Shown: piece by piece, positions 18,031 through 26,729 of the stretch
Layout of the letters: every line of letters starts with the position of its first letter
How positions within the stretch are numbered: the first letter of the stretch is position 1
DNA from: Okeania sp. SIO3I5
GTDB lineage: Bacteria > Cyanobacteriota > Cyanobacteriia > Cyanobacteriales > Microcoleaceae
Length of the DNA stretch: 64,000 bases
Reading direction: 5' to 3'
Assembly (NCBI RefSeq): GCF_010672085.1
Contig: NZ_JAAHHT010000019.1
Location: forward strand, 53,840-117,839
Notes under the pieces: generated by a model
What the model was told of the DNA's origin: nothing
The model's database searches: none
What the model saw: the letters and a program-made list of their open reading frames with translations, nothing else
Position numbers and translations under genes: made by a program

Positions 18031-19509
18031 CTAACTTCTAAGGAAGAAATCTTCTGCTTCTAAAGATACAGTATTTGTCAAAGTAGCAAACTGACCCCCA
18101 CTGCCAAAACCCGCTGCGTTACCATTAGGATTATAGAACAAATTACCATTGTTACTGTTATAGACAATAACCGCATCCGAAGTTGCTGCTTGTCCGTCAT
18201 TCGCAACTGTAGCAAATTCATCTGCAATGCTGAACCCAGTTCCTGAGTCACTGTCAATAGCAGTGAAAGTTCCCAAGTCTAGAAGAAGAATGTCTTCTTG
18301 TGTTTGGGAAAAATCTGTAATTTCGTCTATACCAACATCCTCTGACTGAAATTGCTCATTAGTATTAAAGATAAAACGGTCAATACCGCCACCCCCACTG
18401 AGTGTATCATTGCCAGCACCACCATTAAGGCGATCGCGACCAATACCTCCTTCTAGAACATCATCACCTGCTCCTCCTAACAAAATATCCTTACCACGGC
18501 GACCTATCAACAAGTCATCACCATCTCTTCCTACAAGTCTGTCGTTACCACGAGCTCCATTAATAGTATCGTTACCAGTACCACCAACTAAAGTATCATT
18601 TTCTCTAGTTCCGGTTTGTGACAAAAGAAGAATATTATCAATGAAGCTAGCATAAGCTGAAACCCTTGTATCAACACTGTATTCTCCGAAAGTGGAATTA
18701 CCACTGATATCATCCACATCTATACCATCAGTAGATGGAGAAAAACCATAGGATGTGAAGCCAGCTATTTGGCCATCAATAAAGGCGGGACCTCCAGAAT
18801 CTCCTGCTGTAGAATTAACCTCTCGCTCCACTCCCAACTGATTCAACCCATATTCAAGACCAAAAGCATCGTTCTCTGGTTCTCCACTATCAAAATCGAA
18901 GGCAAGCTGTGTACCTTCTAGCGCTTGAAGATTATTAGGAGGATCGCTAAAAATATCACTTAAGGCATCATAAGTATTTTGTCCAAAACGCTTGACAGGA
19001 GGGTCTTCCTCTGGAGAGGAAATCTGACCAGTTGTACCAGTTCCACGTAAACCATAACCTACACGGGTAAAAGTTTCCCCAATTTCATCAGTATCACGAT
19101 ATATTTCATAGCTCTCAACGTCAGGCGCTTCATTAGAGAGCTTAATGATGGCAACATCATTATCACTGCTGTTATTGGCTGTCCAATCAGGATGAATAAA
19201 AATCTCTTCGACATCTATTTCTGGAAAAGTGCCATCAGCTAATTCAAAGGTAACTACATAATCATCAGGGTTAGGACTTAAGTTGGCCGAATCATCCTCA
19301 TTATTAAAGCAATGGGCGGCCGTCAGAATATGAAGGCCATCACCAGCTAGTAAGGCACCCGTGCAAATCTCTCCTGTAGTGGTATTTTCAAATCGAACAA
19401 CTCCAGTAAATTGATCGGAGGGGACGATAAATTCTGTATCGTTAGGGTCATTGCTAGAAACTGCTACCATTAGATATTTCCTCAAGTGAAGTCCACTTAA
19501 TTGTATCAT
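18031..19509 (-). CDS. Trypsin-like serine protease with RTX repeats
   Basis: This is a 492-aa secreted-type protease. The S1 catalytic triad is readable: His66 in ILTAAHC, Asp118 in SDNDVAIIKL and Ser238 in TAGDSGGPAF. The first ~290 residues are the protease domain, with an insertion at ~155-215. RTX nonapeptides follow at ~300-380 (GGTGNDTINGARGNDRL type). The end is a ~115-aa domain (DRFIFNTNEQF ... LFYNPNGNAAGFGSGGQFA) shared with the RTX protein at 3836-5164. There is no Sec signal peptide, so type I export is likely. MVAVSSNDPNDTEF (residue 14) is an alternative start that would remove a poorly conserved lead. It is convergent with the AlbA_2 pseudogene. Confidence 0.88.
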   Translation of the reverse strand: MIQLSGLHLRKYLMVAVSSNDPNDTEFIVPSDQFTGVVRFENTTTGEICTGALLAGDGLHILTAAHCFNNEDDSANLSPNPDDYVVTFELADGTFPEIDVEEIFIHPDWTANNSSDNDVAIIKLSNEAPDVESYEIYRDTDEIGETFTRVGYGLRGTGTTGQISSPEEDPPVKRFGQNTYDALSDIFSDPPNNLQALEGTQLAFDFDSGEPENDAFGLEYGLNQLGVEREVNSTAGDSGGPAFIDGQIAGFTSYGFSPSTDGIDVDDISGNSTFGEYSVDTRVSAYASFIDNILLLSQTGTRENDTLVGGTGNDTINGARGNDRLVGRDGDDLLIGRRGKDILLGGAGDDVLEGGIGRDRLNGGAGNDTLSGGGGIDRFIFNTNEQFQSEDVGIDEITDFSQTQEDILLLDLGTFTAIDSDSGTGFSIADEFATVANDGQAATSDAVIVYNSNNGNLFYNPNGNAAGFGSGGQFATLTNTVSLEAEDFFLRS

Positions 19510-19597
19510 GTCTCATATCAAGTTCAGGAGCATCAGTATTGTGTAGCGCTATGCCCAAGTCATTTCAGTTATCAGTTATCAGTTATTAATTATTAAT

Positions 19598-20120
<523 letters not shown>

Positions 20121-20179
20121 ATTATTAATTATTAAATACTTCGTTGTTTTTTTATGACTTTTTCTGCAACAAAACCCAT

Positions 20180-23100
20180 CTACCACTCCACATATAAAAT
20201 GTTATTCATCCAGGGTAGTTTAACAACTTGTATGCTCCAAGGAATTCTATCTAGTAAGATATCGTAAGTTTCGCGTTCAACCTGTAGTAGATAACTACCA
20301 TCACGAATTTTCAAAATACCTTTTCGTTGCAAAAAAGCTTTTCTAAATCCTTCTATAGATGTATTTTTTAAAATTGACCAATTTTGAATTACAGCAGATA
20401 GTAAATTTTCACATTCTGTTATTTCTTGTTTAGTGATTTCTAAATTTGTGTCTATTGGTTCTAATAAATTTATACCACAAAGTATTTTATTAAGAGGTAA
20501 AATATATTCAGGTATTTCTGTTGAGTTATCGACTATATACTGGAGTAAAATAGCTGCCCGTTCAGCAGATGTGATGTTAATAAAAAGATTTTCTTGTACC
20601 AGTCCTATTTTGAGCAAAAAACGCTTGAGGAATGGCCATAATAAAATTAATCCTGCATTGCGAACATATATTTCATCGGACTCACTAAAATTATTAACGG
20701 AATCTACAAATTTAGTTTGACGATTAAGTTGCTGAATTTGTTGTTGATATCTTTCTAATATCCGTTGATTTTGACTTAACTTTTGACCAGATTCTAAGAA
20801 TTCTTTCTCCCTAGACTCGCCACTAATATTTTCTGTGACGGATTGAGAATTTTTCAGATTCTCATTAATTTCTGAATCGGATTTATTCCCGACTAGACTA
20901 GAATTTCTGATTTCCTGTAATAAATTTTCTATTTGCCGATTAAGTTCTTGAATTTGCTGTTGATATCTTTCTAATATCCGTTGATTTTGACTTGATTTTT
21001 GACCAGATTCTAAAAACTCCTTCTCCCTAGAGTCGCCAGGAATATTTTCTGGAATTGAGTCAGAGGTTTTCAGACTTTCTAAGATTTCTGAATCGGATTT
21101 ATTCTCGACTAAAGCAGAATTTTTGAGTTCCTGTAATAAAGTTTCTATTTGCCGATTAAGTTGTTGAATTTGCTGTTGATATCTTTCTAATATCTGTTGA
21201 TTTTGACTTAACTTTTGACCAGATTTTAAGAATTCATTTTCTCTAGAGTCGGCGGCAATATTTTCTGGAATTGAGTCAGAGGTTTTCAGACTTTCTAAGA
21301 TTTCTGAATCGGATTTATTCTCGACTAAAGCAGAATTTTTGAGTTCCTGTAATAAAGTTTCTATTTGCCGATTAAGTTGTTGAATTTGCTGTTGATATCT
21401 TTCTAATATCTGTTGATTTTGACTTAACTTTTGACCAGATTTTAAGAATTCATTTTCTCTAGAGTCGGCGGCAATATTTTCTGGAATTGAGTCAGAGGTT
21501 TTCAGATTTTCATTAATTTCTGAATCGGATTTATTCTCGACTAAAGCATAATTTTTGAGTTCCTGTAATAAAGTTTCTATTTGACGATTAAGTTGTTGAA
21601 TTTGCTGTTTATATCTTTCTAATATCTGTTGATTTTGACTTAACTTTTGACCAGATTTTAAGAATTCATTTTCTCTAGAGTCGGCGGCAATATTTTCTGG
21701 GCTTGAGTTAGAGGTTTTCAGATTTTCATTAATTTCTGAATTAGATTTATCCTCTACTACATTAGATGTTTTGATTTCCTGTAATAAATTTTCTATTTGC
21801 CGATTAAGTTGTTGAATTTGCTGTTGATATCTTTCTAATATCCGTTGATTTTCACTTAACTTTTGACCAGATTCTAAAAATTCTTTTTCCCTAGACTCGC
21901 CCCGAATATTTTCTGTAATAGATTTAGAAGTTTTCAGATTTTCATTAATTTCTGAATTAGATTTATCCTCTACTACATTAGATGTTTTGATTTCCTGTAA
22001 TAAATTTTCTATTTGCCGATTAAGTTGTTGAATTTGCTGTTGATATCTTTCTAATATCCGTTGATTTTCACTTAACTTTTGACCAGATTCTAAAAATTCT
22101 TTCTCCCTAGACTCGCCCGGAATATTTTCTGTAATAGATTTAGAAGTTTTCAGATTTTCATTAATTTCTAAATTAGATTTATCCTCTACTACATTAGATG
22201 TTTTGAGTTCCTGTAATAAATTTTCTATTTGCCGATTAAGTTGTTGAATTTGCTGTTTATATCTTTCTAATATCCGTTGATTTTCACTTAACTTTTGACC
22301 AGATTCTAAAAATTCCTTCTCCCTAGAGTCGCCCGGAATATTTTCTAGAATTGAGTCAGAAGTTTTCAGACTTTCTAAGATTTCTGGAAGTCCGCTTTTA
22401 AATTCTCTTCCTTCTCCAAGTAGATACTCTATTTTAGTAACAAGACTATTGAACAACTCAGTATAATTAATCCCATTACTGGTTGCTATAAGTAATAAAT
22501 TTGCTTCGACCAAACTGAGCTTATTTACTTTAGTATTATCCCTAGGAGAGAGACTCAATAATATTCCCTCCCATCTCTGAAATCTTAATTTTGCTATAGG
22601 AATATTTCTCGTCTGCTCTAGTTGTTCAAAAATAGACTTAATATCTGTATTATAATTAGCAATAAACTTGACTAAATCTCCAGTAAATAAACTGACTATT
22701 TTTAGGAGTATTACATCAGAAAATTGGTAAATTAAACGCTGTAACCTCTTGATATCTTTTAAGCTTTTTTCAATAATATACTTTACCTGAATAGGTGAAT
22801 CTGTAATTAGATAATCGCAACATTTTTCTAAGTCCTGTTTGCTGAAATTTTCCGCCCACCAAGGAAGCATTCCTGTTTCTACGAAGTAGCTCAAAATTTC
22901 TAGTTGCGATCGCCTCTTATTCTCAATCTTAAACACTTGTAAATTTTTCAATTTACGTTCTTGTTGAGAATCAGAATAATTACTGCTATCGACATTTTTT
23001 TGACCAGACTCAAAGATATTTTTTTCCTTAATAGAAGAGCTAAACTCTATCTCCAGTTGTTGTTTAATTTGTTCAGTAACTTTCTCAATCAAATCCTCTT

Positions 23101-23365
23101 CTAGATTATTAATATCAATATTTCCTAAATTAATATCTAGAGTATTAATTCTATGTATTGTATCTGGAGCGATCGACTGACTTAATAAATTATCAATTAG
23201 AGGAACAACCTTTTGACGATATATTCTACTTACCTCATTTTGTAATGCAAAAGCATCTCGTTGTGAACTTAAATTAAGTTCTATAACCTGTTTTTTGATA
23301 ATATGTCGTTGTTTCTTCACGGGTAAATAATTTAATCGATTATGTAAGGATTCAAGTATATCCAA
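20180..23365 (-). CDS. eCIS tape-measure protein (Afp14-like, CIS_TMP family) with 72-aa repeats
   Basis: This is a 1061-aa protein. The N-terminus (HIIKKQVIELNLSSQRDAFA, VSRIYRQKVVPLID, then LDINLGNIDI) and the C-terminus (ERAAILLQYI, LPLNKILCGI, LLSAVIQNWSILKNTSIEGF, ending in LPWMNNILYVEW) match the contractile-injection-system tape-measure family, which sets tube length by spanning the lumen. Residues ~344-881 are seven full and one partial copies of a 72-aa unit (216 bp in DNA), each with ILERYQQQIQQLNRQIE and predicted coiled coil. As a ruler, each extra unit would lengthen the particle. It is the last gene of the minus-strand eCIS locus, 133 bp after the Afp12-like gene. Family placement rests on the two ends; the repeat region is lineage-specific. 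Confidence 0.85.
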   Translation of the reverse strand: MDILESLHNRLNYLPVKKQRHIIKKQVIELNLSSQRDAFALQNEVSRIYRQKVVPLIDNLLSQSIAPDTIHRINTLDINLGNIDINNLEEDLIEKVTEQIKQQLEIEFSSSIKEKNIFESGQKNVDSSNYSDSQQERKLKNLQVFKIENKRRSQLEILSYFVETGMLPWWAENFSKQDLEKCCDYLITDSPIQVKYIIEKSLKDIKRLQRLIYQFSDVILLKIVSLFTGDLVKFIANYNTDIKSIFEQLEQTRNIPIAKLRFQRWEGILLSLSPRDNTKVNKLSLVEANLLLIATSNGINYTELFNSLVTKIEYLLGEGREFKSGLPEILESLKTSDSILENIPGDSREKEFLESGQKLSENQRILERYKQQIQQLNRQIENLLQELKTSNVVEDKSNLEINENLKTSKSITENIPGESREKEFLESGQKLSENQRILERYQQQIQQLNRQIENLLQEIKTSNVVEDKSNSEINENLKTSKSITENIRGESREKEFLESGQKLSENQRILERYQQQIQQLNRQIENLLQEIKTSNVVEDKSNSEINENLKTSNSSPENIAADSRENEFLKSGQKLSQNQQILERYKQQIQQLNRQIETLLQELKNYALVENKSDSEINENLKTSDSIPENIAADSRENEFLKSGQKLSQNQQILERYQQQIQQLNRQIETLLQELKNSALVENKSDSEILESLKTSDSIPENIAADSRENEFLKSGQKLSQNQQILERYQQQIQQLNRQIETLLQELKNSALVENKSDSEILESLKTSDSIPENIPGDSREKEFLESGQKSSQNQRILERYQQQIQELNRQIENLLQEIRNSSLVGNKSDSEINENLKNSQSVTENISGESREKEFLESGQKLSQNQRILERYQQQIQQLNRQTKFVDSVNNFSESDEIYVRNAGLILLWPFLKRFLLKIGLVQENLFINITSAERAAILLQYIVDNSTEIPEYILPLNKILCGINLLEPIDTNLEITKQEITECENLLSAVIQNWSILKNTSIEGFRKAFLQRKGILKIRDGSYLLQVERETYDILLDRIPWSIQVVKLPWMNNILYVEW
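20720..22336 (-). repeat. 216-bp tandem repeat array in the tape-measure gene
   Basis: Seven full and one partial units occur with exact 216-bp spacing (for example CTTTCTAATATCCG at 20751 and again at 20967). The units fall into two sub-types: three upstream units with NVVEDKSN and three middle ones with ALVENKSD, which suggests successive duplication of blocks. All changes keep frame. Confidence 0.9.
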
Positions 23366-23498
23366 CCCAGTTATAGAGAAAATTCTGAAAACGACTGACT
23401 CAGCAATTTAATAGTCTCATTCTTAATAAATACGAAAATAAAGGCTTGTAGTCATTTATAATTGATAATATAATTTGGGAGCTAATTGCCGTAAATGC

Positions 23499-26168
23499 TT
23501 ATCCTTCAAATTTTAATGGATCGTATTTGTCTGGTATTATTTTAAATTTTTCTAACTTTTCATTTAGTTGACAATCTTCATTTTCTTCACAATCTTCATC
23601 TTCTCCACAAATCATCATATATCCAATACCATGAAACTTATCAATTGATAATAGTTTGATCATTTCATTAGTAAGATTAATATTATTATTTGTTCCATTC
23701 ATAATTTCATCTAACCATTGAAAGTAAACACTCTCAAAATATTCCATTTGACCTTTACCAAACCAGTGAATATAAGGAGTTATATGTGCTGGTGTTTCTG
23801 CAGTAATAATATCATAAACTATATTTCTAAAATCTTTGTCTTTAAAGCGACCTATCCAATCAGGGAAAACAAAACTGATTTGAAAAGAAAAAGGATCTTT
23901 GTGTGCTTCTTTATGTATCCATTTTCCTGTTTTTGGTTCTGCTGAAAATTCTTTTTCTATATTGAATGTATCTTCTGCAACGTTCCTAACAGTGTAATCG
24001 TCATTATAGCTTCCTGAATCAAATATTTGTATTGCTTCATCATTTGAAAGTCCATGCTTCTCAGATGTACAAGTAACTTTTTCTGTTTCATTCTCCTCTT
24101 CTTCTTTTTCTGTTTCAAACTTTGAAATTGGATAACCCAAATTTACAGTAAAAAATTCATCCTGATTAACAGGAAGTAAAATATGCTCAATTAAATGAAA
24201 ACCTTCTATTTCATCGGATTCTGAAAGAGATACTCGATCGTAAGGCATTCCTAATAAGGCACAAATTCTTTTCTTTAATCCTGAAACATTGTCTGTATCC
24301 CAAACTTCTTGAGAATTAGTACAGTCAAATGCTTGACCCCTACCAGCACTAATTTGAGGATAATTTTGTAAAAAATTAATTTTATCTTTAATCTGTTGCT
24401 TTAAATTAAGTAGAGCAGTTTCATTTTGAATATATTCGTTTAACAATGAAATAGGTTCTTGATTTTTATTTTTAATATTGAACCTTAAAGCTACTTCCTT
24501 CAGTAAGTTGAAAAATATTTCATTCAGTAATTTTAAAGGAATTGCATTCTGTAATTTCAACAAATCTTTCAGGAAGTTTAACAAATCTTTAAGCAATTGA
24601 ATCTGTTGAGCTTCTGGTGAAATTTTACTTTTATATAAAAGCAAAGAAGGATCTGTGAATTTTTCACAAAACTGTGCCATTAAATAATCTAGAAAACGAC
24701 TCTTTCTTTCTAAATTAATTTCTTTCTCTTTCCATAAATCCTCTGGTTGCTTGTCTGCAGAACCATTTGAATTTAGGATTTCGTCCGCACCAGGAAAACT
24801 AGAAATATCCTGAGGAAAGTAGGTTTGATTATCCTCATTTTGGAAAGAAAACAAATCTTTAGTATGGTCTAGTTGAGTAAAATAATTAGCTAAAATCTGG
24901 TCGAAAAACATCAAATAAGCTTGTAACTGCTTTGCTTGACTTTTGCGTTCCGTAGTTGCAGAAGCAGGTAAACCAAATTCTCCAATACCATAATTAACTG
25001 GGAACTCATTTTGGATTGATTCATAGTCAGATAACTCTCTATACTCTCCTACTGGAATAGGAATATCTTGTGCTTGTTGCCCTGATTCTGATAGTTCCAA
25101 GTCATTATTGTCATTATTGTCATTATTGTCAATCTCAAGAGGATAAGAACGGTTTCTTTTGTAAAAAGTAATTGGAATATCATCGTTAAGTCGTGGTGTT
25201 TGATTAGGAGCTAATGGTAACACCCATTTTTGTGGTTCTTGTTCTGGATCAAAACTACTTAAAAGAGAGATACTTCTAATTGTTTTTATCCCTTCAATCT
25301 TTAAAAGCTTCTCAATTAATTCAGAAGTATACAATGCTTTTTTCTTCATCAGGATATCAAATTCTTCGTCTTTAATAAAACCATGTTCAAGAGGATATCC
25401 CTCAAAAATATCTTCAGTATTTCTACCTTCATCTTGTAGTTCTTTTAAAGAATAAAATTCTAACCTAGGAGAAATATAATTATATAACTCATCATAGACC
25501 TTTTGCATTAACTCTGTTTCATTAGAGTCATCTTCTATATCAATATGTGCCTCTACAGTAATTTCTTCAATCTCTAATATAGTAACATCACCGAAAAAAT
25601 ATTCACACAAATTTCGATGCTCGTTCAGTTTAGATGCTACTTCTTTTTTAAGATTTTTTGCGTCTCTTGTTATCTTTTCGTCTAGTTCAATAATTACTTC
25701 ATAAAGTCCTTTTAAATAGACCCGTTCACCATTTTCCTCAGTAGAATTAACAGTTAAACTATGATTACTTTTATCGTAAAACATATAAGGTTCTGTATGC
25801 TCAATTGGTTTTAATTCAGCATTTTTTACACCATCAATATCAATTAATATTTCCCGATAATCATTAATAGTCAGAGGATTAACACTGAGAATTTCTCTAG
25901 CTGTATAAAACTGTTTTATATTTTCTTCAGCATCTTCAGGATGAGGTGTAAGTAAGTCCTTCATCTCGAAGTTAAGTCGATAGCTTAAATCAGTTATGAC
26001 ATAGCAAAACTGCTCTAAGATAGTAATACCTGGGTCATGGGTATTGTAGTCTGTCCAGATTTGACTTCCTAGCTCTTGGATATGCTGAATACCCTCTTCC
26101 CGCAACCCAGTAAAATCCATACCTGGATGTTCGGGAGGAGTATTAGAAATGGTAAGCTCTTCATTCAT
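23499..26168 (-). CDS. eCIS baseplate-wedge protein (Afp12-like)
   Basis: The 889-aa protein opens with GLREEGIQHIQELGSQIW, then TDYNTHDPGITILEQFCYVI and TDLSYRLNFEM, the signature start of the large eCIS/T6SS-like wedge proteins related to phage gp6/baseplate J. A further baseplate-like portion (~95-320) includes INDYREILIDIDGVKNAEL. Residues ~420-620 hold helical segments with many Leu and Lys, and the C-terminal third has a TPAHITPYIHWF stretch near 810. With the 1157-aa protein it would form the baseplate ring that joins tube and sheath. The order fibre, small protein, Afp12-like, tape measure is close to afp11-afp14. Sub-unit naming is by position and the N-terminal motif. Confidence 0.8.
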   Translation of the reverse strand: MNEELTISNTPPEHPGMDFTGLREEGIQHIQELGSQIWTDYNTHDPGITILEQFCYVITDLSYRLNFEMKDLLTPHPEDAEENIKQFYTAREILSVNPLTINDYREILIDIDGVKNAELKPIEHTEPYMFYDKSNHSLTVNSTEENGERVYLKGLYEVIIELDEKITRDAKNLKKEVASKLNEHRNLCEYFFGDVTILEIEEITVEAHIDIEDDSNETELMQKVYDELYNYISPRLEFYSLKELQDEGRNTEDIFEGYPLEHGFIKDEEFDILMKKKALYTSELIEKLLKIEGIKTIRSISLLSSFDPEQEPQKWVLPLAPNQTPRLNDDIPITFYKRNRSYPLEIDNNDNNDNNDLELSESGQQAQDIPIPVGEYRELSDYESIQNEFPVNYGIGEFGLPASATTERKSQAKQLQAYLMFFDQILANYFTQLDHTKDLFSFQNEDNQTYFPQDISSFPGADEILNSNGSADKQPEDLWKEKEINLERKSRFLDYLMAQFCEKFTDPSLLLYKSKISPEAQQIQLLKDLLNFLKDLLKLQNAIPLKLLNEIFFNLLKEVALRFNIKNKNQEPISLLNEYIQNETALLNLKQQIKDKINFLQNYPQISAGRGQAFDCTNSQEVWDTDNVSGLKKRICALLGMPYDRVSLSESDEIEGFHLIEHILLPVNQDEFFTVNLGYPISKFETEKEEEENETEKVTCTSEKHGLSNDEAIQIFDSGSYNDDYTVRNVAEDTFNIEKEFSAEPKTGKWIHKEAHKDPFSFQISFVFPDWIGRFKDKDFRNIVYDIITAETPAHITPYIHWFGKGQMEYFESVYFQWLDEIMNGTNNNINLTNEMIKLLSIDKFHGIGYMMICGEDEDCEENEDCQLNEKLEKFKIIPDKYDPLKFEG

Positions 26169-26300
26169 ATTGGTTATTAGTAATTTATTGCTGCGGACTA
26201 TTTTCTGAAGTTAATTTATCTGAAATTAATTGATTGGTCGAGGATTGTTTTTGAGCAATTGTCTGATAGATAGGTTGAACTAAATTTTTTAGACTCTTAA

Positions 26301-26448
26301 TATCAAATCCGCTTGATTGGACATAAAAAAAATCTCAAATCATCATAACTACTCAATCTTTGTAATTCTCTCCCCTCCTGACTCCTGACTCCTGACTTCT
26401 AACTCCTAAAGACTGGAGCAATCTATAACTGTTTAACCGGATTTGATA
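26301..26448. mobile_element. MITE, TATCAAATCC family, inserted in the 3' part of a small eCIS gene
   Basis: It has 10-bp ends TATCAAATCC and GGATTTGATA, flanked by TAA at 26298-26300 and 26449-26451. It is the inverted sibling of 19856-20004, with the same interior CTCCTGACTCCTGAC simple repeat. Its insertion replaced the last 37 codons of the coiled-coil gene with 8 codons of MITE sequence (see 26423-26659). Confidence 0.9.
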
Positions 26449-26659
26449 TAACCTGATTTTTTGAAAAGTCTAATGTCTCAGCAAAGTCATCTTGCTCTCT
26501 TTTAACAATCTCTTCTTCTAATACTTGAATTGCACCTTGAATACGCAGTAAAGTTTGATTGAGATTTTTTTGTTTAGCTTTTAAATCTGCCACCATTTTT
26601 TGTCCTGATGCTAATTCATTTCTGAGTTTTTCGAGACGTTGTTTGAGTTGTTCTTTCAT
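26423..26659 (-). CDS. Small coiled-coil eCIS-locus protein, C-terminus truncated by a MITE
   Basis: The present ORF is 78 aa: a long amphipathic helix (MKEQLKQRLEKLRNELASGQ through residue ~53) and then an acidic segment. Its final eight codons (ISNPVKQL) come from the inserted MITE. Deleting 148 bp plus one TAA joins the frame to the sequence down to a TAA at 26185-26187 and gives a 107-aa protein whose last 37 residues begin KSLKNLVQPIYQTIAQKQ. The helix is intact, so partial function is possible. The family is not known to me. It sits between the fibre and Afp12-like genes, 70 bp after the fibre gene, so it may be an assembly or fibre chaperone-like factor; this is speculation from position. 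Confidence 0.75.
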   Translation of the reverse strand: MKEQLKQRLEKLRNELASGQKMVADLKAKQKNLNQTLLRIQGAIQVLEEEIVKREQDDFAETLDFSKNQVISNPVKQL

Positions 26660-26729
26660 CTTAGTTTTATAGATATTGGAACTATTTCGATACTTGTATT
26701 TACTAATCCATACAAGTTTACGGTTTAAC

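Noticed and set aside
20720-22336. CRISPR array
   Set aside because: The repeat period is regular, but the units are 216-bp coding repeats without short repeats separating unique spacers. The RTX, fibre and 21-bp arrays fail for the same reason.
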